Below, piece by piece: positions 27,501 through 39,192 of a DNA stretch of 64,000 bases. Origin of the DNA: Sipunculus nudus (lineage: Eukaryota; Annelida; Sipuncula; Golfingiida; Sipunculidae); NCBI GenBank assembly GCA_026874595.1, contig CM049313.1:38776659-38840658 (forward strand), read 5' to 3'. Position 1 is the stretch's first letter. Each line of letters begins with the position of its first letter. The notes under the pieces were generated by a model that saw only the letters and a list, made by a program, of their open reading frames with translations, was not told the DNA's origin and searched no databases. The translations under genes and the position numbers were made by a program.

Positions 27501-30500
27501 ATCAAACGTTCCCTATCTTAATACATATATGCTACATTAATTCACATATTGAGGATATCAAACGTTCCCTATCTTAAAAGATATGTGCTACATTATTTCA
27601 CATATTGAGGATATCAAACGTTCCCTATCTTGAAACATATATGCTACATTATTTCACATATTGAGGATATCAAACATTCCCTATCTTAAAAGATATATGC
27701 TACATTATTTCACATATTGAGGATATCAAACGTTCCCTATCTTATTACATATATGCTACATTATTTCACATATTGAGGATATCAAACGTTCCCTATCTTA
27801 AAAGATATGTGCTACATTATTTCACATATACAGGATATCAAACGTTCCCTATCTTAAAACATATATGCTACATTATTTCACATATTGAGGATATCAAACG
27901 TTCCCTATCTGAAAACATTTATGCTATATTATTTCACATATTGAGGTTATCAAACGTTCCCTATCTTAAAACATATATGCTACATTATTTCACATATTGA
28001 GGATATCAAAAGTTCCCTGTCTTAATACATATATGCTGCATTATTTCACATATTGAGGATATCAAACGTTCCCTATCTTAAAACATATATGCTACATTAT
28101 TTCACATATTGAGGATATCAAACGTTCCCTATCTTAATACATATATGCTACATTATTTCACATATTGAGGATATCAAACGTTCCCTATCTTAATACATAT
28201 ATGCTACATTATTTCACATATTGAGGATATCAAACGTTCCCTATCTTAAAAGATATGTGCTACATTATTTCACATATTGAGGATATCAAACGTTCCCTAT
28301 CTTGAAACATATATGCTACATTATTTCACATATTGAGGATATCAAACGTTCCCTATCTTAAAACATATATGCTACATTATTTCACATATTGAGGATATCA
28401 AACGTTCCCTATCTTAAAAGATATATGCTACATTATTTCACATATTGAGGATATCAAACGTTCCCTATCTTAATACATATATGCTACATTATTTCACATA
28501 TTGAGGATATAATATGTTCCCTATCTTATTACATATATGCTACATTATTTCACATATTGAGGAAATCAAACGTTTCCTATCTTAATACATATATGCTACA
28601 TTTTTTCATATATTGAGCATATCAAACGTTCCCTATCTTAAAAGATATGTGCTACATTATTTCACATATTGAGGATATCAAACGTTCCCTATCTTAAAAC
28701 ATATATGCTACATTATTTCACATATTGAGGATATCAAACATTCCCTATCTTAATACATATATGCTACATTATTTCACATATTGAGGATATCAAACGTTCC
28801 CTATCTTAAAAGATATGTGCTACATTATTTCACATATTTAGGATATCAAACGTTCCCTATCTTAAAACATATTTGCTACATTATTTCACATATTGAGGAT
28901 ATCAAACGTTCCCTATCTTAATACATATATGCTACATTATTTCACATATTGAGGATATCAAACGTTCCCTATCTGAAAACATATATGCTATATTATTTCA
29001 CATATTGAGGTTATCAAACGTTCCCTATCTTAAAACATATATGCTACATTATTTCACATATTGAGGATATCAAACGTTCCCTATCTTAATACATATATGC
29101 TACTTTATTTCACATATTGAGGATATCAAACGTTCCCTATCTGAGAACATATATGCTATATTATTTCACATATTGAGGTTATCAAACGTTCCCTATCTTA
29201 ATACATATATGCTACATTATTTCACATATTGAGGATATCAAACGTTCCTTGTCTAAATACATATATGCTGCATTATTTCACATATTGAGGATATCAAACG
29301 TTCCCTATCTTAAAAGATATATGCTACATTATTTCACATATTGAGGATATCAAACGTTCCCTATCTTAATACATATATGCTACATTAATTCACATATTGA
29401 GGATATCAAACGTTCCCTATCTTAAAAGATATGTGCTACATTATTTCACATATTGAGGATATCAAACGTTCCCTATCTTGAAACATATATGCTACATTAT
29501 TTCACATATTTAGGATATCAAACGTTCCCTATCTTAATACATATATGCTACATTATTTCACATATTGAGGATATCAAACGTTCCCTATCTTAAAAGATAT
29601 ATGCTACATTATTTCACATATTGAGGATATCAAACGTTCCCTATCTTATTACATATATGCTACATTATTTCACATATTGAGGATATCAAACGTTCCCTAT
29701 CTTAAAAGATATGTGCTACATTATTTCACATATTCAGGATATCAAACGTTCCCTATCTTAAAACATATATGCTACATTATTTCACATATTGAGGATATCA
29801 AACGTTCCCTATCTGAAAACATTTATGCTATATTATTTCACATATTGAGGTTATCGAACGTTCCCTATCTTAAAACATATATGCTACATTATTTCACATA
29901 TTGAGGATATCAAACGTTCCCTGTCTTTATACATATATGCTGCATTATTTCACATATTGAGGATATCAAACGTTCCCTATCTTAAAATATATATGCTACA
30001 TTATTTCACATATTGAGGATATCAAACGTTCCCTATCTTAATACATATATGCTACATTATTTCACATATTGAGGATATCAAACGTTCCCTATCTTAAAAG
30101 ATATGTGCTACATTATTTCACATATTGAGGATATCAAACGTTCCCTATCTTGAAACATATATGCTACATTATTTCACATATTGAGGATATCAAACGTTCA
30201 CTATCTTAAAACATATATGCTACATTATTTCACATATTGAGGATATCAAACGTTCCCTATCTTAATACATATATGCTAAATTATTTCACATATTGAGGAT
30301 ATCAAACGTTCCCTATCTTAAAAGATATATGCTACATTATTTCACATATTGAGGATATCAAACGTTCCCTATCTTAATACATATATGCTACATTATTTCA
30401 CATATTGAGGATATAATATGTTCCCTATCTTATCACATATATGCTACATTATTTCACATATTGAGGAAATCAAACGTTCCCTATCTTAATACATATATGC

Positions 30501-33500
30501 TACATTATTTCACATATTGAGGATATCAAACGTTCCCTATCTGAAAACATATATGCTATATTATTTCACATATTGAGGTTATCAAACGTTCCCTATCTTA
30601 AAACATATATGCTACATTATTTCACATATTGAGGATATCAAACGTTCCCTATCTTAATACATATATGCTACTTTATTTCACATATTGAGGATATCAAACG
30701 TTCCCTATCTGAGAACATATATGCTATATTATTTCACATATTGAGGTTATCAAACGTTCCCTATCTTAAAACATATATGCTACATTATTTCACATATTGA
30801 GGATATCAAACGTTCCTTGTCTAAATACATATATGCTGCATTATTTCACATATTGAGGATATCAAACGTTCCCTATCTTAAAAGATATATGCTACATTAT
30901 TTCACATATTGAGGATATCAAACGTTCCCTATCTTAATACATATATGCTACATTAATTCACATATTGAGGATATCAAACGTTCCCTATCTTAAAAGATAT
31001 GTGCTACATTATTTCACATATTGAGGATATCAAACGTTCCCTATCTTGAAACATATATGCTACATTATTTCACATATTTAGGATATCAAACGTTCCCTAT
31101 CTTAATACATATATGCTACATTATTTCACATATTGAGGATATCAAACGTTCCCTATCTTAAAAGATATATGCTACATTATTTCACATATTGAGGATATCA
31201 AACGTTCCCTATCTTATTACATATATGCTACATTATTTCACATATTGAGGATATCAAACGTTCCCTATCTTAAAAGATATGTGCTACATTATTTCACATA
31301 TTGAGGATATCAAACGTTCCCTATCTTAAAACATATATGCTACATTATTTCACATATTGAGGATATCAAACGTTCCCTATCTGAAAACATTTATGCTATA
31401 TTATTTCACATATTGAGGTTATCGAACGTTCCCTATCTTAAAACATATATGCTACATTATTTCACATATTGAGGATATCAAACGTTCCCTGTCTTTATAC
31501 ATATATGCTGCATTATTTCACATATTGAGGAAATCAAACGTTCCCTATCTTAAAATATATATGCTACATTATTTCACATATTGAGGATATCAAACGTTCC
31601 CTATCTTAATACATATATGCTACATTATTTCACATATTGAGGATATCAAACGTTCCCTATCTTAAAAGATATGTGCTACATTATTTCACATATTGAGGAT
31701 ATCAAACGTTCCCTATCTTGAAACATATATGCTACATTATTTCACATATTGAGGATATCAAACGTTCACTATCTTAAAACATATATGCTACATTATTTCA
31801 CATATTGAGGATATCAAACGTTCCCTATCTTAATACATATATGCTAAATTATTTTTACATATTGAGGATATCAAACGTTCCCTATCTTAAAAGATATATG
31901 CTACATTATTTCACATATTGAGGATATCAAACGTTCCCTATCTTAATACATATATGCTACATTATTTCACATATTGAGGATATAATATGTTCCCTATCTT
32001 ATCACATATATGCTACATTATTTCACATATTGAGGAAATCAAACGTTCCCTATCTTAATACATATATGCTAAATTATTTCACATATTGAGGATATCAAAC
32101 GTTCCCTATCTTAAAAGATATATGCTACATTATTTCACATATTGAGGATATCAAACGTTCCCTATCTTAATACATATATGCTACATTATTTCACATATTG
32201 AGGATATAATATGTTCCCTATCTTAATACATATATGCTACATTAATTCACATATTGAGGATATCAAACGTTCCCTATCTTAAAAGATATGTGCTACATTA
32301 TTTCACATATTGAGGATATCAAACGTTCCCTATCTTGAAACATATATGCTACATTATTTCACATATTTAGGATATCAAACGTTCCCTATCTTAATACATA
32401 TATGCTACATTATTTCACATATTGAGGATATCAAACGTTCCCTATCTTAAAAGATATATGCTACATTATTTCACTTATTGAGGATATCAAACGTTCCCTA
32501 TCTTATTACATATATGCTACATTATTTCACATATTGAGGATATCAAACGTTCCCTATCTTAAAAGATATGTGCTACATTATTTCACATATTCAGGATATC
32601 AAACGTTCCCTATCTTAAAAGATATATGCTACATTATTTCACATATTGAGGATATCAAACGTTCCCTATCTGAAAACATTTATGCTATATTATTTCACAT
32701 ATTGAGGTTATCGAACGTTCCCTATCTTAAAACATATATGCTACATTATTTCACATATTGAGGATATCAAACGTTCCCTATCTTAAAAGATATATGCTAC
32801 ATTATTTCACATATTGAGGATATCAAACGTTCCCTATCTTAATACATATATGCTACATTATTTCACATATTGAGGATATAATATGTTCCCTATCTTAATA
32901 CATATATGCTACATTAATTCACATATTGAGGATATCAAACGTTCCCTATCTTAAAAGATATGTGCTACATTATTTCACATATTGAGGATATCAAACGTTC
33001 CCTATCTTGAAACATATATGCTACATTATTTCACATATTTAGGATATCAAACGTTCCCTATCTTAATACATATATGCTACATTATTTCACATATTGAGGA
33101 TATCAAACGTTCCCTATCTTAAAAGATATATGCTACATTATTTCACATATTGAGGATATCAAACGTTCCCTATCTTATTACATATATGCTACATTATTTC
33201 ACATATTGAGGATATCAAACGTTCCCTATCTTAAAAGATATGTGCTACATTATTTCACATATTCAGGATATCAAACGTTCCCTATCTTAAAACATATATG
33301 CTACATTATTTCACATATTGAGGATATCAAACGTTCCCTATCTGAAAACATTTATGCTATATTATTTCACATATTGAGGTTATCGAACGTTCCCTATCTT
33401 AAAACATATATGCTACATTATTTCACATATTGAGGATATCAAACGTTCCCTGTCTTTATACATATATGCTGCATTATTTCACATATTGAGGATATCAAAC

Positions 33501-36500
33501 GTTCCCTATCTTAAAATATATATGCTACATTATTTCACATATTGAGGATATCAAACGTTCCCTATCTTAATACATATATGCTACATTATTTCACATATTG
33601 AGGATATCAAACGTTCCCTATCTTAAAAGATATGTGCTACATTATTTCACATATTGAGGATATCAAACGTTCCCTATCTTGAAACATATATGCTACATTA
33701 TTTCACATATTGAGGATATCAAACGTTCACTATCTTAAAACATATATGCTACATTATTTCACATATTGAGGATATCAAACGTTCCCTATCTTAATACATA
33801 TATGCTACATTATTTTTACATATTGAGGATATCAAACGTTCCCTATCTTAAAAGATATATGCTACATTATTTCACATATTGAGGATATCAAACGTTCCCT
33901 ATCTTAATACATATATGCTACATTATTTCACATATTGAGGATATAATATGTTCCCTATCTTATCACATATATGCTACATTATTTCACATATTGAGGAAAT
34001 CAAACGTTCCCTATCTTAATACATATATGCTAAATTATTTCACATATTGAGGATATCAAACGTTCCCTATCTTAAAAGATATATGCTACATTATTTCACA
34101 TATTGAGGATATCAAACGTTCCCTATCTTAATACATATATGCTACATTATTTCACATATTGAGGATATAATATGTTCCCTATCTTAATACATATATGCTA
34201 CATTAATTCACATATTGAGGATATCAAACGTTCCCTATCTTAAAAGATATGTGCTACATTATTTCACATATTGAGGATATCAAACGTTCCCTATCTTGAA
34301 ACATATATGCTACATTATTTCACATATTTAGGATATCAAACGTTCCCTATCTTAATACATATATGCTACATTATTTCACATATTGAGGATATCAAACGTT
34401 CCCTATCTTAAAAGATATATGCTACATTATTTCACATATTGAGGATATCAAACGTTCCCTATCTTATTACATATATGCTACATTATTTCACATATTGAGG
34501 ATATCAAACGTTCCCTATCTTAAAAGATATGTGCTACATTATTTCACATATTCAGGATATCAAACGTTCCCTATCTTAAAACATATATGCTACATTATTT
34601 CACATATTGAGGATATCAAACGTTCCCTATCTGAAAACATTTATGCTATATTATTTCACATATTGAGGTTATCGAACGTTCCCTATCTTAAAACATATAT
34701 GCTACATTATTTCACATATTGAGGATATCAAACGTTCCCTGTCTTTATACATATATGCTGCATTATTTCACATATTGAGGATATCAAACGTTCACTATCT
34801 TAAAATATATATGCTACATTATTTCACATATTGAGGATATCAAACGTTCCCTATCTTAATACATATATGCTACATTATTTCACATATTGAGGATATCAAA
34901 CGTTCCCTATCTTAAAAGATATGTGCTACATTATTTCACATATTGAGGATATCAAACGTTCCCTATCTTGAAACATATATGCTACATTATTTCACATATT
35001 GAGGATATCAAACGTTCACTATCTTAAAACATATATGCTACATTATTTCACATATTGAGGATATCAAACGTTCCCTATCTTAATACATATATGCTAAATT
35101 ATTTCACATATTGAGGATATCAAACGTTCCCTATCTTAAAAGATATATGCTACATTATTTCACATATTGAGGATATCAAACGTTCCCTATCTTAATACAT
35201 ATATGCTACATTATTTCACATATTGAGGATATAATATGTTCCCTATCTTATCACATATATGCTACATTATTTCACATATTGAGGAAATCAAACGTTCCCT
35301 ATCTTAATACATATATGCTAAATTATTTCACATATTGAGGATATCAAACGTTCCCTATCTTAAAAGATATATGCTACATTATTTCACATATTGAGGATAT
35401 CAAACGTTCCCTATCTTAATACATATATGCTACATTATTTCACATATTGAGGATATAATATGTTCCCTATCTTATTACATATATGCTACATTATTTCACA
35501 TATTGAGGAAATCAAACGTTCCCTATCTTAATACATATATGCTACATTATTTCATATATTGAGCATATCAAACGTTCCCTATCTTAAAAGATATGTGCTA
35601 CATTATTTCACATATTGAGGATATCAAACGTTCCCTATCTTAATACATATATGCTACATTATTTCACATATTGAGGATATCAAACGTTCCCTATCTTAAT
35701 ACATATATGCTACATTATTTCACATATTGAGGATATCAAACGTTCCCTATCTTAAAAGATATGTGCTACATTATTTCACATATTCAGGATATCACACGTT
35801 CCCTATCTTAAAACATATTTGCTACATTATTTCACATATTGAGGATATCAAACGTTCCCTATCTTAATACATATATGCTACATTATTTCACATATTGAGG
35901 ATATCAAACGTTCCCTATCTGAAATCATATATGCTATATTATTTCACATATTGAGGTTATCAAACGTTCCCTATCTTAAAACATATATGCTACATTATTT
36001 CACAGATTGAGGATATCAAACGTTCCCTGTCTTAATACATATATGCTGCATTATTTCACATATTGAGGATATCAAACGTTCCCTATCTTAAAACATATAT
36101 GCTACATTATTTCACATATTGAGGATATCAAACGTTCCCTATCTTAATACATATATGCTACATTATTTCACATATTGAGGATATCAAACGTTCCCTATCT
36201 TAAAAGATATGTGCTACATTATTTCACATATTGAGGATATCAAACGTTCCCTATCTTGAAACATATATGCTACATTATTTCACATATTGAGGATATCAAA
36301 CGTTCCCTATCTTAAAAGATATGTGCCACATTATTTCACATATTGAGGATATCAAACGTTCCCTATCTTAATACATATATGCTAAATTATTTCACATATT
36401 GAGGATATCAAACGTTCCCTATCTTAAAAGATATATGCTACATTATTCCACATATTGAGGATATCAAACGTTCCCTATCTTAAAAGATATATGCTACATT

Positions 36501-36857
36501 ATTTCACATATTGAGGATATCAAACGTTCCCTATCATAATACATATATGCTACATTATTTCACATATCTAGGATATATGAAACGTTCCCTATCTTAATAC
36601 ATATGTGCTACATTATTTCACATATCTGGGATATATGAAACGGTCCCTATCTTAATATATATGTGCTACATTATTTCACATATTGAGGATATCAAACGTT
36701 CCCTATCTTAATACATATATGCTACATTATTTCACAGATTGAGGATATAAAACGTTCCCTATCTGAATACATATATGCTACATTATTTCACATATCTAGG
36801 ATATATGAAACGTTCCCTATCTTAATATACGCATTCCACATTATTCCCACACTATTG
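24573..36857. repeat. 56 bp satellite array, ~219 monomers, 12.3 kb
   Basis: The monomer begins AGGATATCAAACGTTCCCTA and continues TCTTAATACATATATGCTAC then ATTATTTCACATATTG, 56 bp. Common variants change the middle to TTAAAAGATATGTG, TTGAAACATATATG, CTGAAAACATTTATG or TTATTACATATATG. Most monomers contain three short palindromes: GATATC, AACGTT and CATATATG. The array is higher-order. The same variant series recurs at offsets of 672 bp (12 monomers; 32534 to 33206), 1,289 bp (23 monomers plus one inserted T; 33206 to 34495) and 1,904 bp (34 monomers; 27773 to 29677). Edge monomers are the most diverged, with 4 bp CTCT or CTTC-type insertions near 25487, 25600 and 25998, and TCTAGGATATATGAAACG forms from about 36566 to the right end. 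Short open frames of 75 residues inside are recurrences of one variant series and are not genes. Confidence 0.97.
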
Positions 36858-37859
36858 GAAAGATTTAAAAATGCTGACTCAGCAGGTAGAGTACTTCATA
36901 GCTTGTTCCGAAGTTAACGTTATTTTTTTATTCATCATTATTGTAAAGAATACAAAGCAGTCACTTACAGGAACATAGGCATCATATTATCTTTCAGCCA
37001 TGATTACAGATAATTCATTAAATCCAGGCAATATCTTTTCATCAGTTTGTATACTTTAATATTTAATGTCCCCAGACTGCTGTTAATTCACTTTTAAGGA
37101 CCATTAACCAGATTACAATTTTTGAATTTTCTCCCGTTCTGTATGCAGCCATCTTCATACAGTCCGTGGCTACGCTTTTACCTTAATTCAGCGACTCTCT
37201 CCCGCGTCTAATCATTAATAATAGACAATCCTGCATTTGTTCGGACGGAAATCAAAACTGCCAGTCAAAACCAATGAACAACAGACAAACAATATACACT
37301 ATTCACACGCCTTCTGAACAAGACCACATGTACCATGCTTATATGACATAATTTTATTGGTTGGATTATCGATGCCATCCCGGCATGCAGTTTGTTTGAA
37401 ACATATCCATGAATAACAAGTGCACGTCCGTCTTTTTGATTGTTTCGATTGCCTTCATTATTCATGAAGTAGAAAAGAGCTGGCCCCTGAGTCAAGGTCT
37501 GTGAAGGCGTAGATCTGGTAGTATCGAGATGTATACAGCTTCATCAGGAACACATCTCCGCGTTAGGTAAACGATCATTATATGTAACTATCTCTCTGCT
37601 CTTAGGTCATATCTGCATCTTAGAGGGCTCATTGAGACAGCTTTGTGTAGATCTAATGTGGACCGATTATGACGCTAAGATTACGCTTACAGATTTTATG
37701 TATATTCATTCTCTACCTCTGTACCTTATATTCAGAGGACAAACTCTTTTTAGCCTGAAAACATCTATCAATTGTCACATCAAACCGGTTGATCAGGATA
37801 ATTATCACCATCAAGTCATTGAACATTATCATTCAGGCAGATGACACGTCCGGAGTTTT
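36858..37859. other. Intron 1, no recognised feature
   Basis: Unique sequence between the satellite and the truncated MITE. Short frames at 37265-37495 (minus) and 37632-37844 (plus) show no recognisable domain. Confidence 0.5.
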
Positions 37860-37928
37860 TAGGCCCAAAAAAACAAAAGGTATGGTTCTCAGGCACCGCC
37901 CGCATCAATTTTAACCCCCCGCATTTTT
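37860..37928 (+). mobile_element. MITE copy 3, truncated left end
   Basis: The segment TTAGGCCCAAAAAAACAAAA, then GGTATGGTTCTCAGGCACCG and CCCGCATCAATTTTAA, matches the left terminus and subterminal region of the copy at 21956-22295. Similarity stops after CCCCCGCAT and no right terminus follows, so only about 70 bp survive. The break lies directly beside the stop codon of the minus-strand open segment at 37932. Confidence 0.75.
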
Positions 37929-37931
37929 ATG

Positions 37932-38336
37932 CTAGGGATAGTTGGTGTACCAGTTTTGTACTGAATGCCAGGTATAAGTGTAAACAGAAATCGTGTCAGT
38001 GACATCATCCATAAACGATTCTACACATTCATCAATGTGTTCAGAATGTCCCGGTGGTTCCAGCCAGAGCCTTGGAGCAGAATCTGTGTTTGGTTGGTTT
38101 GGAAGTAGTCCCTGCGGTACAGCTTGTAACTGAGAGTGAAGGCTGAAGTATTCTAGAATCTCACACTCACACGATGCTAGAACACCTGAGGTCGGATGTC
38201 TAAAACCTGCCTGGCCGTAACAGATCAATTCTTCCTCTAAAAAGTCTCCACTCCTGTCTGTATCAACGTAAACTACGTCAGAACCCGACGCTTCAACATA
38301 CAGACATTTGCTGAGGGAACCAGGCTTTGAAGAACT
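37932..38336 (-). CDS. Possible minus-strand terminal exon or gene remnant, unknown product
   Basis: A minus-strand frame is open for 134 codons before a TAG at 37932-37934. There is no good ATG near its start. An acceptor-like CAG precedes 38336, and an in-frame TGA lies at 38346-38348, so it would have to be an internal or terminal exon. Composition is not low-complexity. It reads KCLYVEASGSDVVYVDTDRS near the start, with several tyrosines, three closely spaced cysteines and acidic runs (EEEL, ESFMDDVTD) later. I do not recognise the family. It could be the cytoplasmic tail of an unidentified protein, a transposon-derived gene piece, or chance. It lies antisense within the Trk-like intron and its stop abuts the truncated MITE. 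Confidence 0.25.
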   Translation of the reverse strand, partial: SSSKPGSLSKCLYVEASGSDVVYVDTDRSGDFLEEELICYGQAGFRHPTSGVLASCECEILEYFSLHSQLQAVPQGLLPNQPNTDSAPRLWLEPPGHSEHIDECVESFMDDVTDTISVYTYTWHSVQNWYTNYP

Positions 38337-39184
38337 CTGATGTAATCAGAGACCAGGCTTTTTTTAATGGTGATCTGGTGCAAAAATCGAATGTAATCCA
38401 CAGGGTCCTGTCAATTTTATTCTCAATCGAGGTTTTATCTTTTTGAAATGATGCTGGGATTTACAGCCACTATGTGTTCAGTTATAAAACTCCCTTCAAC
38501 TTGGTAATAGCTAGAATAATAACGAAAGCTGCTTAAATGACTTTCTTGAACACTACACTGCCCACGTTAATTAAAAGAACCAACCAATCTGTTATAAAAG
38601 CGACGAAAAGACTGGTGATAAGGAACCATCTTTACTCTTATGTAGCACACTATTAAACTGTGGTAATTTCCAGGTAATTTTTTTTAAAGGGAATGATGCA
38701 GGATATATTATCGTCTCAAATGCCGATACCGTGAATCCTTTTTGTAATTTGTAGAATGGTTCATAAATCTTGCGTTGTTATCATGCTTTCTGGCTTCATT
38801 TTATATGAGTATACACCTAAAACGGATCTGATTTTGTACATCTGATTTTGCTGTATGTAAACGCGAATCGCAGAAAAAGAAAGGATGGCGTAATGTGCAA
38901 ACGGTCCAATTTTTAATTTGCCTGAGCAACGTGGCGCTTATATATTTTATATTTTAACTTAATTATAATAACGGGAGTAATTTTGCTCGTAGTGTCTAAA
39001 TCATTTAGAATCTTTAATTAAATGATACATTTTCATCAAATATTAAGAAAATTAAATACATTTTAAGATAAATAAAATCAATGTTACCTTAGCCATGGAG
39101 GTTATGTTTTCATCCGTGCCTCTTCGTTTGTTTAGGAAAAAGGGCTGTCAGTAGAACTGTTTCGCCTTGGCAGAAGAGTGTGGT
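38337..39184. other. Intron 1, no recognised feature
   Basis: AT-rich unique sequence up to the target-site duplication of the hAT-type element. No gene or repeat is supported. Confidence 0.45.
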
Positions 39185-39192
39185 ATTGTGAG
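39185..39192. repeat. Target-site duplication, left copy (hAT-type element)
   Basis: ATTGTGAG directly precedes the left terminus and is repeated exactly at 42081-42088. Confidence 0.85.

Noticed and set aside
24942-34722. Recurrent 63-75 residue frames such as those starting at 27773, 29677, 32534, 33206 and 34495
   Set aside because: They are the same variant series of the 56 bp satellite repeated by block duplication. A 56 bp unit shifts frame each copy and most monomers contain stops.
24573-36857. CRISPR array
   Set aside because: Whole monomers are repeated without unique spacers and the genome is eukaryotic.
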